64,000 nucleotides of DNA from CAVRCA01 sp963719345 (GTDB lineage: Bacteria > Pseudomonadota > Alphaproteobacteria > Acetobacterales > Acetobacteraceae), in contig CAVRCA010000001.1 of assembly GCA_963719345.1 (NCBI GenBank), positions 682,001 through 746,000 of the forward strand. Direction: 5' to 3'. The notes beneath the pieces are model-generated. The model was not told the DNA's origin and ran no database searches. It worked only from the letters and a program-made list of their open reading frames with translations. Below, piece after piece: positions 35,385-43,821 of the stretch. The position numbers and the translations under genes are program-made. Each line of letters opens with the position of its first letter. The first letter of the stretch is position 1.

Positions 35385-36425
35385 ATGAACGGGACCGCGA
35401 ACCGCCGGATCATCCTCGCCTCGCGCCCGGATGGAGCGCCGACACCGGCCAATTTCGGGTTGGTCACCGCTCCGATCCCGGCCCCGCAAGAGGGCGAGGT
35501 GCTGCTACGGATCATCTGGCTGTCGCTGGCGCCCTACATGTTCTGGCGCATGCGCGACGAAAAATCCTACGCGCCGCCGGTGGGCCTGGGCGAGGTGATG
35601 GTGGGCGGCACCGTCGGCGAGGTGGTGGAATCGCGCCATCCGGGGTTCGCCCGGGGTGACCTCGCCCTCGGCATTGGAGGGTGGCAGGAGTTCGCCGTGC
35701 TCGCCGGCAGCACGCTGCGCAAGGTGGACCCGACCTTAGGTCCCGCCTCGCTGGCCCTGGGCGTGCTCGGCAGCAACGGGCTCACCGCCTATGCGGGGTT
35801 GCTGGACATCGGCCGTCCCCAGCAGGGCGAGACGGTCGTGGTCGCGGCGGCCTCTGGCGGCGTCGGCTCGCTGGTCGGCCAGATCGCCCGGATCAAGGGG
35901 GCGCGGGCGGTCGGCATTGCCGGTGGCCCGGAGAAATGCACGTTCGTCAGAAATGAACTCGGGTTCGACGACTGCCTGGATCATCGGCGCCCGGATCTGT
36001 CGGACCAGCTCGCGCGGGCCTGCCCGAACGGCATCGATGTCTATTTCGAGAACGTCGGCGGCGCCGTGTGGGAAGCGGTGCTGCCGTCGCTCAACGATTT
36101 TGCCCGGGTCCCGGTCTGCGGCCTGATCTCCCAGTACACCGACACCGCCCCGCCGCCGGGGCCGAACCAGGTTCCCGGCCTGATGCGGGCCGTGCTGACC
36201 AAGCGCCTCACGTTGCGCGGTTTTCTATCCGGCGACTACGCCGGGATGCACGACCAGTTCTTTGCCGACATGTCCGGCTGGCTGCGCGCCGGAAAGATCC
36301 GCTACCGGGAGGATGTCACCGAGGGGTTGGAGAACGCCCCGCAGGCGCTGCTGACCATGCTGAGCGGGCGCAACTTCGGCAAGGTGCTGGTGCGGGTCGG
36401 ACCGGACCGCCAGCCGACCGGCTAA
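35385..36425 (+). CDS. NADP-dependent MDR oxidoreductase (PTGR/CurA-like, zinc-free)
   Basis: A 346-residue medium-chain reductase of the leukotriene B4 dehydrogenase/prostaglandin reductase branch, which reduces alpha,beta-unsaturated ketones. It has NRRIILASRPDGAPTPANFGL, LSLAPYMFWRMRD (substrate arm), GSNGLTAYAGLLDIG and the nucleotide-binding VVVAAASGGVGSLVGQIA. YFENVGG and FGKVLVRVG at the end are also typical. No zinc ligands are seen. The start ATG 35385 has GAGGGGC upstream. Its stop overlaps that of the convergent GST gene. Confidence 0.92.
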   Translation: MNGTANRRIILASRPDGAPTPANFGLVTAPIPAPQEGEVLLRIIWLSLAPYMFWRMRDEKSYAPPVGLGEVMVGGTVGEVVESRHPGFARGDLALGIGGWQEFAVLAGSTLRKVDPTLGPASLALGVLGSNGLTAYAGLLDIGRPQQGETVVVAAASGGVGSLVGQIARIKGARAVGIAGGPEKCTFVRNELGFDDCLDHRRPDLSDQLARACPNGIDVYFENVGGAVWEAVLPSLNDFARVPVCGLISQYTDTAPPPGPNQVPGLMRAVLTKRLTLRGFLSGDYAGMHDQFFADMSGWLRAGKIRYREDVTEGLENAPQALLTMLSGRNFGKVLVRVGPDRQPTG

Positions 36426-37072
36426 TCGAACGCGGCGTCCGCCATCGGCAGCAATTCGAGCGGCGGGCGGATCTGCGGGCGCGCGGCGACCCGGTCGGCC
36501 CAGGCTTCGAGATGCGGCCAACGGGCGAGGTCCATGTCGCAGCGCCGCGCGAACGCGACGTCGCCATAGCAGGCGATGTCGGCGATCGTCATGCTCTCCC
36601 CGACCAGAAAACTCCGTCCGGCCAGGCGGCCATCGAGGATGGCGAGCGCGGTCTCGGCGCGATGCCGATGGTGGGCGAGCAGCGCCGGGTCCTCGGACAG
36701 CGGCAGCAGACCCATCGCGCCGAGCTTGAGGCCGTAGCTGTGATAGATCGGCGGCCCCAGCCGGTCGGTGTCCCAATAAAGCCATTCTCGGATGTCCTGG
36801 CGTTGCCGCGCCCCCGAGCCGCCGAACTTGCCGAACAATTCGCTGAGATATTCGAGGATGGCCCCGGCCTGAACAAGGGCATGATCGCCGTGCTGCAATA
36901 CCGGGACCTGCCCGAAGCGGCTGATGGCCCGGAACGCCGGCGTGCGGTGGGAGCCGGCCCGAAAACTGATGAAGCGGTAGGAGAACTTGGCGCCGCACAG
37001 CGCGAGCATCAGCCCGACCTTGTAGGTGAACTGCGAATGCGGAGTGCCGTGCAGGACGAAGCGGTCCGTCAT
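36422..37072 (-). CDS. Glutathione S-transferase family protein
   Basis: A 216-residue GST. The N-terminal thioredoxin fold begins FVLHGTPHSQFTYKVGLMLAL (Ser/Thr/Tyr activation region), and the cis-Pro loop is GQVPVLQHGDHALVQAGAILEYL. The all-helical C-terminal domain has SFLVGESMTIADIACYGDVAF (the conserved Asp N-cap). GSTs in such settings conjugate or isomerise electrophiles. The start ATG 37072 overlaps the CoA-transferase stop (ATGA), so the two are translated together, an uncommon pairing that hints at a detoxification or ring-opening role. Confidence 0.92.
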   Translation of the reverse strand: MTDRFVLHGTPHSQFTYKVGLMLALCGAKFSYRFISFRAGSHRTPAFRAISRFGQVPVLQHGDHALVQAGAILEYLSELFGKFGGSGARQRQDIREWLYWDTDRLGPPIYHSYGLKLGAMGLLPLSEDPALLAHHRHRAETALAILDGRLAGRSFLVGESMTIADIACYGDVAFARRCDMDLARWPHLEAWADRVAARPQIRPPLELLPMADAAFD

Positions 37073-38220
37073 CGTGTTTCTCCGGCCGGCCGCGACAGCA
37101 CCTCGTCCGTGTCCTCGCCCAGGCGCGGGGCCGCACGGCGCACCGCGCCTGGCGTCTCGGACATCTTGACCGGCACGCCCAAGGTGCGGAATGGGCCGAT
37201 CACCGGATGCTCGGTCGCCGCCACCATGTCGCGGGCGACGATCTGCGGATCGGTGAGCACTTCGTCGTAGTGCAGCACCGGACCGGCCGGGATCGCCGCT
37301 TCGTCCAGCATCGCCAGCCACTCGGCCGACTTCCGCGTCCGCAGCCGCTCCTGCAGCAACGCCACCAGCGCGTCGTTGTTGGCGACCCGGTCGGCGTTGC
37401 GGCGAAAGCGCGGGTCGTCCTTCAGTTCCGGCGCACCGACCAGACGGCACAGCGTCTCGAAGAACTTCTGCTGCGCCCCGCCGATCGTGATGTAGCCGTC
37501 CTGCGTCTCGAACACCTGATAGGGCGCGCTGGCGCGATGCTTCTGGCCGATGCGTTCCGGCCGCGTGCCGGTGGCGAAATAGTGCGCCGCCTCGTAGACG
37601 CCGAGCGATGTCGCCGCTTCGAGCAGCGAGGTTTCGACCAGTTGCCCGCGCCCGGTGCGGTGCCGGGCCTCGAGGGCCGCGACGATACCGAACGCGAGGA
37701 ACATGCCGGCCGCGACGTCGGAGATTGCGATCGGCAGCCGGTGCGGCGGCCCGTCGGCCGGGCCGCAGACGCTCATCAGTCCCGACATCCCCTGCGTCAT
37801 CAGGTCGAAGCCGCCGCGGTCGCGGTACGGCCCGGTCCGGCCGAAGCCCGAGATGGCGGCGTAGATCAGCCTCGGGTTGCGCGCCTGCAGCACCGGCCAG
37901 CCGAGGCCGAGCCGCTCCATCACGCCGGGCCGGTAGTTCTCGATCAGCACATCCGCCCGATCGACCAGCCCGAGCAGCGCCTCGCGGTCCGCATCGGCCT
38001 TCAGGTCGAGCACGATCCCGCGCTTGTTGCGGTTCCAGATCATGAACGGCGCGCTCTCGCCATTCACGAAGGGCGGCATCCCGCGCGCAGAATCGCCCGC
38101 GCCGGGCGGCTCGATCTTGACCACGTCGGCGCCGTGGTCGGCGAGCATCATCGCGGCATAGGGGCCGGACAGATGACTCGTCAGGTCGAGCACGAACAAG
38201 CCATCGAGCGATCCGGGCAT
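37069..38220 (-). CDS. Class III (CaiB/BaiF) CoA-transferase
   Basis: A 383-residue formyl-CoA transferase-family enzyme. Motifs are LFVLDLTSHLSGPYAAMMLADHGADVVKIEPPGAGD, WNRNKRGIVLDLKAD, GRTGPYRDRGGFDLMTQGMSGLM and the putative nucleophilic Asp in PIAISDVAAGMFLAFGIVAAL near residue 170. The end is RLGEDTDEVLS. The start ATG 38220 gives MPGSLDGLF. It is coupled to the GST gene and divergent from the MoxR gene. Confidence 0.92.
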   Translation of the reverse strand: MPGSLDGLFVLDLTSHLSGPYAAMMLADHGADVVKIEPPGAGDSARGMPPFVNGESAPFMIWNRNKRGIVLDLKADADREALLGLVDRADVLIENYRPGVMERLGLGWPVLQARNPRLIYAAISGFGRTGPYRDRGGFDLMTQGMSGLMSVCGPADGPPHRLPIAISDVAAGMFLAFGIVAALEARHRTGRGQLVETSLLEAATSLGVYEAAHYFATGTRPERIGQKHRASAPYQVFETQDGYITIGGAQQKFFETLCRLVGAPELKDDPRFRRNADRVANNDALVALLQERLRTRKSAEWLAMLDEAAIPAGPVLHYDEVLTDPQIVARDMVAATEHPVIGPFRTLGVPVKMSETPGAVRRAAPRLGEDTDEVLSRPAGETR

Positions 38221-38338
38221 GACAGACTCCGCTTGCGGGCGTTCCTCAGTATGGCCAGCCCTCCGGTCGCGGGAAAGGGTCTCGCCTGCGACGAAAAATC
38301 GGGTTAGGCATGGACGTTTGACAGCCAGGGTCGATGAC

Positions 38339-39280
38339 GTGAACCAGATCATCTCGGACCAGATCACTTCGGTCGAGCGTGTCGAGGCGGGCCTGGTCTC
38401 CGCCGGCTACATTCCATCGCGTCAGATCTGCACGGCGTTGTTCCTCGCCATCCGGCTGCAGAAACCCATCCTGGTCGAGGGGCCGGCCGGTGTCGGCAAG
38501 ACCGAGCTGGCCAAGGCCACGTCGCAGTTCCTCGACCTGCCGCTGATCCGGATGCAGTGCTACGAAGGGCTCGACGAGTCCAAGGCGCTGTATGAGTGGA
38601 AATACGGCAAGCAGCTCCTCTACACCCAGATCCTGCGCGACAAGCTGGCCGACACGTTCCGCGACACCGACACGATGGACGCGGCGATGGCCAAGCTCGG
38701 CGACACCGGCGAGCTGTTCTTCTCGGAGCAGTTCCTTGAGCCGCGGCCGCTGCTGAAAGCGTTGCAGCAGCCGCAAGGCGCTGTGCTGCTGGTCGATGAG
38801 ATCGACAAGGCCGACGAGGAGTTCGAGGCGTTCCTGCTCGAGATCCTGTCGGACTACACCGTCACCATCCCCGAGCTTGGCACCCAGCGCGCCATGGTGC
38901 CGCCGATCGTGCTGCTCACTTCCAACAACACGCGCGATCTCGGCGACGCGATGAAGCGGCGTTGCCTGCATCTCCATATCGGCTACCCGGAGCCCAAGCT
39001 CGAGGAGCGGATCATCGCCACCCGCGTGCCGAACGTGCATGAGAGCCTGCGCAAGCAGCTGGTAAACTATGTCCAGCAACTGCGCGGCCTCGATCTCCGC
39101 AAGTTGCCCTCGGTGAGCGAGACGATCGACTGGGCGCGTGCTCTGCTGCTGATGCATGCGCGCGACCTCGATCCGGAGCTGGTGCACGACACGCTCAACG
39201 TGCTGCTGAAGTTCGAGGGCGACATGGCCTCGGTCGGCCCGAAGGTGGGCGAGCTGACGCACAAGGCGCGCGACGCCTGA
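38339..39280 (+). CDS. MoxR-family AAA ATPase (CoxD-like)
   Basis: A 313-residue AAA+ ATPase of the MoxR group that acts as a chaperone to insert cofactors or remodel enzymes together with a VWA protein. Walker A is GPAGVGKTELAKA near residue 47, Walker B AVLLVDEIDKADEEFE, sensor 1 VLLTSNNTRDLGDAMKRR and sensor 2 region LPSVSETIDWARAL. The start is GTG 38339 with AGGG 8 bp before; TTG 38318 is an alternative. A VWA gene of the CoxE type follows 10 bp later. In CO oxidisers CoxD and CoxE help assemble the [CuSMoO2] centre, but no CO dehydrogenase genes are adjacent here. Confidence 0.93.
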   Translation: MNQIISDQITSVERVEAGLVSAGYIPSRQICTALFLAIRLQKPILVEGPAGVGKTELAKATSQFLDLPLIRMQCYEGLDESKALYEWKYGKQLLYTQILRDKLADTFRDTDTMDAAMAKLGDTGELFFSEQFLEPRPLLKALQQPQGAVLLVDEIDKADEEFEAFLLEILSDYTVTIPELGTQRAMVPPIVLLTSNNTRDLGDAMKRRCLHLHIGYPEPKLEERIIATRVPNVHESLRKQLVNYVQQLRGLDLRKLPSVSETIDWARALLLMHARDLDPELVHDTLNVLLKFEGDMASVGPKVGELTHKARDA

Positions 39281-39290
39281 CGCGACGGAC

Positions 39291-40697
39291 ATGAACGACG
39301 TCCTTCTCCGGCTGTTCCGAGCCGCGCGCGGCGCTGGCGTGCGCATCTCGGTGGCGGAGGCGCTCGACGCTTTCCATGCGGCCGACGTGGCCGGTTTCGA
39401 TGACCGGACACTGCTGAAGGATGCACTGTCGCTCACGCTGGCGAAAACGGTGGAGGAGAAGCAGCTGTTCGAACGCTGCTTCGACCTCTACTTCAGCCGC
39501 GACGCGGTCTCCTCCAGCGCCGCAACCGCGCCGCCCGACGGCGAAACGCCGGAGATCGACGGCGAGCCCGGCTTCGGCACAGCGTCCGGCGAAGCCGGTG
39601 GCGGGGGCGGCGGCGGCGCTGCCAACGGCGACGGCGGCGGTGGCGCCGGCGCTCTGTCGCGCATGATGCTGACGAACGATCAGGTCGCGCTGACGGCCGC
39701 GATGGAGCAGGCCGGCGAGGCGGTCGGGGTTTCCAACATCAGCCTGTTCACGCAGACCAACCTGTTCGCCCGCCGCATCCTCGAGCAGATGGGAATGCGC
39801 GGGCTCGAGCGCGAGATCGAGCACGCCCGCAACATCGAGGACTATGCGTTGGCCGGCCGGCTGGAACAGGCGCGGGCGGAACTGATCGAGCAGGCCCGCG
39901 CCTTCGTCGAGCGACAGTTGGCGCTGTTCGCGGCCGGCACCACCCGCGAACTGCGCGAGCGGGTCCTGCGCGCGGCACGGCTCTCGGATCTCGACCGGCG
40001 CGACTTCATGCGGATGCGCGCGCTGGTGCGCGACCTCGCCAAGAAGCTCGCATCGCGCTACGGGCGCAACCGCAAGCGCGACCGCAAGGGCTATCTCGAT
40101 ATCAGACGGACGCTTCGCCGCAACATGGCGTTCGACAGTATCCCGTTTCGCACCGCCTGGAAGCAGGAGCGGATCGACAAGCCGAGGGTCATCGCGATCT
40201 GCGACGTCAGCGGCTCGGTCTCCAGCGTGTCGCGGTTCCTGCTGATGTTCCTCTACTGCCTCACCGACGTGATGTCCGACATCCGCTCCTTCGCGTTCTC
40301 GACCAACATGGTCGAGGTCAGCCGGATCATGCAGGCGGAGGAGACGGAGGAGGCGATCACGCAGGTGCTGGAACGCATCGGCTTCGGCTCGACCAACTAC
40401 GGCCTGTCGTTCGAAGATTTCGAGGCGCAGGCGATGCGCGATCTCGACCGCAAGACCACGGTCATTATCCTCGGCGACGCTCGCGGCAACCGAACCGAGC
40501 CGCGCACCGACCTGATGAAGCAGATTTTTGACCGCTCCGGCCGGGTGATCTGGTTGAACCCGGAATACCGCGCATCCTGGGGGACCGGCGATTCCGACAT
40601 GCTGAAATACCTGCCGTTCTGCCATCAGGCCACCGTGTGCAACACCGTCGCGACGCTCGAGCGCGTGGTGACCGACCTGCTCAAGGACTCGCGCTGA
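39291..40697 (+). CDS. VWA domain-containing CoxE-like protein
   Basis: A 468-residue cytoplasmic partner of the MoxR ATPase. The N-terminal LLRLFRAARGAGVRISVAEALDAFHAAD and LKDALSLTLAKTVEEKQLFERCFDLYF are the CoxE signature. A Gly-rich linker (about residues 100-122, GGGGGGGAANGDGGGGAG) follows. The C-terminal half is a von Willebrand A domain with MIDAS motif VIAICDVSGSVSS (DxSxS) and a later Thr and Asp. MoxR-VWA pairs couple ATP use to metal-centre maturation of a client enzyme. The client is not evident here. The molybdenum hydroxylase 13 kb away is one possibility. Confidence 0.93.
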   Translation: MNDVLLRLFRAARGAGVRISVAEALDAFHAADVAGFDDRTLLKDALSLTLAKTVEEKQLFERCFDLYFSRDAVSSSAATAPPDGETPEIDGEPGFGTASGEAGGGGGGGAANGDGGGGAGALSRMMLTNDQVALTAAMEQAGEAVGVSNISLFTQTNLFARRILEQMGMRGLEREIEHARNIEDYALAGRLEQARAELIEQARAFVERQLALFAAGTTRELRERVLRAARLSDLDRRDFMRMRALVRDLAKKLASRYGRNRKRDRKGYLDIRRTLRRNMAFDSIPFRTAWKQERIDKPRVIAICDVSGSVSSVSRFLLMFLYCLTDVMSDIRSFAFSTNMVEVSRIMQAEETEEAITQVLERIGFGSTNYGLSFEDFEAQAMRDLDRKTTVIILGDARGNRTEPRTDLMKQIFDRSGRVIWLNPEYRASWGTGDSDMLKYLPFCHQATVCNTVATLERVVTDLLKDSR

Positions 40698-40869
40698 CCG
40701 CGCGGTCTCAAGCCAGAGGCGCCGTTTCTACCTGTGGCGCACCGCGTCGCAAATCCACGACCGGTTCTTGGGAAATGGGATCTTTTTTGGAAAATCCGGT
40801 TGTCCTCTCGCAGTCCTGCGTCTAGGGTGGGTTTCGTCGTGAGGGGCGTCGGGAGGAGCCAAGAGCCGG

Positions 40870-42126
40870 ATGCGACCAGAGCCGGATGCGGGCGTCCATC
40901 GGGCGGCCACAATCGCGCGCCGAACCGATTTCCCGTTGTTGTTCGCCCCGTTGTTGATGGCAAAGGCGAGTAGCGCGACAGCCTGGAGTTCGAAGGTGCG
41001 TGGACGGTCTTGCCTCGCGCGTCGCCCGGTCTTGACCGCGATCATCGCCGGCCTGCTGGCAATGTCCTGGGTCGGCGCCGAGGCGGCCGAACCGCGCCCG
41101 GACGCACCGAACAACCGGGGCGTTGTTGAGCTCGAGACGGGCGGCTCGGCCGGCGCTTCCATCCGCATTGCCGAGGATCTGGCGGGTCTGATCGACGATG
41201 GTACGACCCGGCGAGTGCTCCCCGTCGTCGGTCGCAGCGCGATGCAGAACATCTACGATCTGAGCAGCCTGCGCGGGGTCGACATGGCGATCCTGCAGGC
41301 CGACGTGGTCGACGCCGCCCGCCAGCAACGCACGCTGCCGGGCGGCGACAACGGCTTCACCTATATCGCAAAGCTGTACAACGAGGAACTGCACATCCTG
41401 GCGCGGCCGGAAATCAAGACCGTTGCCGATCTCGCCCATCAAAAGGTCAATGTCGATCTGCGCGGGTCCGGCACCGGCACGACGGCCGGGCGGCTGTTCG
41501 ACATGCTCAAGGTGCCGATCGAGCCGGTCAACGACAGCCAGGAGCTGGCGCTCGAACGTCTCCGCAAGGGCGAGATCGCCGCGATGGCCTTTGTCGCCGG
41601 CAAGCCCGCCGCCCTCTTTCAGTCGATACGGCACGACGAGGGACTGCACTTCGTCCCGATCCCGCTGGATGCTGGGGTGGTGAGTGCCTACGTGCCGACG
41701 ACGTTGACCGCCGCGGATTATCCAGGGCTGGTCCCAGAAGATCAGGCCGTGGAAACCATCGCGGTGGGCACGCTGCTCGCTGTCGCGAACCTAAAGCCGG
41801 GCTCCGAGCGGTATCGCAACGTCAGCAACTTCGTCGATGTGTTCTTCACCGAGTTCCGCTCGCTGCTCGAGCCGGGGCACCACCCGAAATGGCGGGAGAT
41901 CAACCTTGCCGCAGCATTGCCGGGCCTGCATCGCTTCCCTCCGGCGCAACAATGGCTGGATCGCAATGTCGCCGTCGCGCGGCAGACCCCGCAGGACGTC
42001 AAGACGCTGTTCTCCCGCTTTCTCGACACGCGCCAGCAGGTGATCGGCGGTACCCCGATCACCGATCAGGAGAAGCAGGACCTGTTCGGCGAATTCCAAA
42101 AGTGGCAAGCCGGCCAGAGCCACTGA
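40870..42126 (+). CDS. TAXI-family TRAP transporter solute-binding protein
   Basis: A periplasmic receptor of up to 418 residues. A hydrophobic export segment (RRPVLTAIIAGLLAMSWVGAEAAEP) precedes VELETGGSAGASIRIAEDLAGLID, the TAXI-type binding domain, with DMAILQADVV, GFTYIAKLYNEELHILARPEIKTVADL and NVDLRGSGTGTTAGRLF. TAXI receptors deliver substrates to fused 4-12 TM TRAP permeases, but no such permease is adjacent, so this is an orphan receptor or shares one. The start could be ATG 40870 (GGGAGGAG upstream, long spacing) or ATG 40957. The gene is followed by another solute-binding protein. Confidence 0.83.
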   Translation: MRPEPDAGVHRAATIARRTDFPLLFAPLLMAKASSATAWSSKVRGRSCLARRPVLTAIIAGLLAMSWVGAEAAEPRPDAPNNRGVVELETGGSAGASIRIAEDLAGLIDDGTTRRVLPVVGRSAMQNIYDLSSLRGVDMAILQADVVDAARQQRTLPGGDNGFTYIAKLYNEELHILARPEIKTVADLAHQKVNVDLRGSGTGTTAGRLFDMLKVPIEPVNDSQELALERLRKGEIAAMAFVAGKPAALFQSIRHDEGLHFVPIPLDAGVVSAYVPTTLTAADYPGLVPEDQAVETIAVGTLLAVANLKPGSERYRNVSNFVDVFFTEFRSLLEPGHHPKWREINLAAALPGLHRFPPAQQWLDRNVAVARQTPQDVKTLFSRFLDTRQQVIGGTPITDQEKQDLFGEFQKWQAGQSH

Positions 42127-42157
42127 GCGGCGGTCTCGTACGAAAGGCAGGACCTCG

Positions 42158-43765
42158 ATGAGACGTCGCAGCACGGCATGGGCGATCAAAACGGCCGCGT
42201 GCGCCGCTCTCTGCCTCGCCATGATCTCCGGTGCCGTCACCGTGACGCGGGCGGAGAATCCCCCCAAGCGCGGCGGCACGCTGGTCTTCACGGTCGATGC
42301 CGAGCCGTCCAACTATGATTGTCAGGCGAACGTCTCCTTCGCCTTCCTGCACCCGATCGCGCCGCACTACTCGACCCTGCTCAAGTTCAACACCGCCGAT
42401 TACCCCCAGATCATGGGCGACCTGGCGGAATCCTGGACGGTGTCGGCCGATCGCCTGACCTACAGCTTCAAGCTGCGACCGAACGTGCTGTTCCATGACG
42501 GCGCGAAGCTCACCTCGGCGGACGTCAAGGCAAGCTACGACCGCATCGTCCACCCGCCCGCCGGCGTGCCGTCGGTGCGCCAGGTCGACTACGCCTCGAT
42601 CGCCTCGATCGACACCCCGGACCCGCTCAGCATCGTGTTCCACCTGCAATGGCCGGATGCGGCGATGCTCGCCAACTTCGCCTCCCCCTGGAACTGCATC
42701 TACGAGGGCGCGAAGCTCGCCGAGGACCCGCAATTCCCCAAGACCCATGTGCTGGGAACCGGCCCCTTCGTGTTCGTCGAGCACGCCAAGGGCAAGCATT
42801 GGACCGGCCGACGCTGGGAGCACTATTTCCAGCCCGGCAAGCCCTATCTCGACGGCTACGAAGCCGATTTCGAGACCGGCGCGGCGGTGGTGAAGGACAT
42901 CGAGACGGGTCGCTCGATGGGCAGCTTCCGCAGCTTCACGCCGACCGAGCGCGACGAGCTGGAGGCTGCTCTCGGCGAGCGGGTCAGCGTCTACGAATCG
43001 CCTTGGCTGATCGACCTGATGCTCGTGTTCAACGTCCGGCAGAAGCCGTTCGACGACGCCAGGGTCCGGCGCGCCCTGTCGCTCGCGATCGACCGTTGGG
43101 GCATGGCCGAGTCGCTGTCGCGCAGCACCTTCCTGAAATATGTCGGCGGACTGATGCGACCGGGCTTCGCGATGGCGACGCCGGAAGCGACGCTTGCCAC
43201 TCTGCCCGGGTTCTCGCGCGACATCACCGCCTCGCGCGCCGAGGCGCGGCGCTTGCTGGATGAGGCCGGACAGCACGATCTCACCTTCAACCTGGTCAAC
43301 CGCGACATCCCGATCCCCTACGGTCCCGGGGCGGACGCGGTGATCGAGGCGTGGCGCTCCATCGGCGTCACGGTCACGCAGACGAAGCTCAACTCGAAGG
43401 ACTGGCAGGCGGCGCTCGAAAGCGGCAAGTTCGCCGCCGCATTCGACTTCGAGGGCGACTATTTCGACGACCCGACTTTGCAGCTTGCCAAATATGTCTC
43501 GCGCGACCTCTCGCCGTCGAACTTCGCCGGCTCGACCGACCGGACCTTGGACGCGCTCTATATCGGGCAGGCGATCAGCACCGACCCGCAGCAGCGGGCC
43601 AAGATCGTGCGCGACTTCGAGCGGCGTGCGATGACCGAGGCCTATTCGGTTCCGATCCTGTGGTGGGACCGCATCGTGGTGACGGCGGCAAGTCTCAAAG
43701 GCTGGTACATGACCCCGAGCCACTACATCGGCCAGGATCTCACCGACGTCTGGCTGGATCGCTGA
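42158..43765 (+). CDS. ABC transporter substrate-binding protein, family 5 (peptide/nickel type)
   Basis: A 535-residue periplasmic receptor. A signal peptide (MRRRSTAWAIKTAACAALCLAMISGAVTVTRAE) leads into PPKRGGTLVFTVDAEPSNYDCQ, ESWTVSADRLTYSFKLRPNVLFHDGAKLTSADVKASYDRI (the SBP_bac_5 signature) and ILWWDRIVVTAASLKGWYMTPS. Family 5 receptors bind oligopeptides, opines or other charged organics for ABC importers. No permease or ATPase gene is near, so it is an orphan. It lies 31 bp after the TAXI receptor and is convergent with the TRAP permease gene. Confidence 0.9.
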   Translation: MRRRSTAWAIKTAACAALCLAMISGAVTVTRAENPPKRGGTLVFTVDAEPSNYDCQANVSFAFLHPIAPHYSTLLKFNTADYPQIMGDLAESWTVSADRLTYSFKLRPNVLFHDGAKLTSADVKASYDRIVHPPAGVPSVRQVDYASIASIDTPDPLSIVFHLQWPDAAMLANFASPWNCIYEGAKLAEDPQFPKTHVLGTGPFVFVEHAKGKHWTGRRWEHYFQPGKPYLDGYEADFETGAAVVKDIETGRSMGSFRSFTPTERDELEAALGERVSVYESPWLIDLMLVFNVRQKPFDDARVRRALSLAIDRWGMAESLSRSTFLKYVGGLMRPGFAMATPEATLATLPGFSRDITASRAEARRLLDEAGQHDLTFNLVNRDIPIPYGPGADAVIEAWRSIGVTVTQTKLNSKDWQAALESGKFAAAFDFEGDYFDDPTLQLAKYVSRDLSPSNFAGSTDRTLDALYIGQAISTDPQQRAKIVRDFERRAMTEAYSVPILWWDRIVVTAASLKGWYMTPSHYIGQDLTDVWLDR

Positions 43766-43786
43766 GCGAGCGCCGATTGACGCAGC

Positions 43787-43821
43787 ACCACGGCTGACGC
43801 AACGCCCACGTCAGCCGTGGT
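43787..43821. terminator. Hairpin between convergent genes (bidirectional terminator candidate)
   Basis: ACCACGGCTGACG (43787-43799) pairs perfectly with CGTCAGCCGTGGT (43809-43821), a 13-bp stem with a 9-base loop. It overlaps the stop codon of the minus-strand TRAP permease (43811-43813) and lies 22 bp after the plus-strand receptor gene. It lacks a U-tract, so it may be a stabiliser or a factor-independent stop of a GC-rich kind. Confidence 0.6.

Noticed and set aside
37207..38307. 366-codon plus-strand frame opposite a CoA-transferase
   Set aside because: An antisense shadow with no motif; the minus-strand gene is complete.
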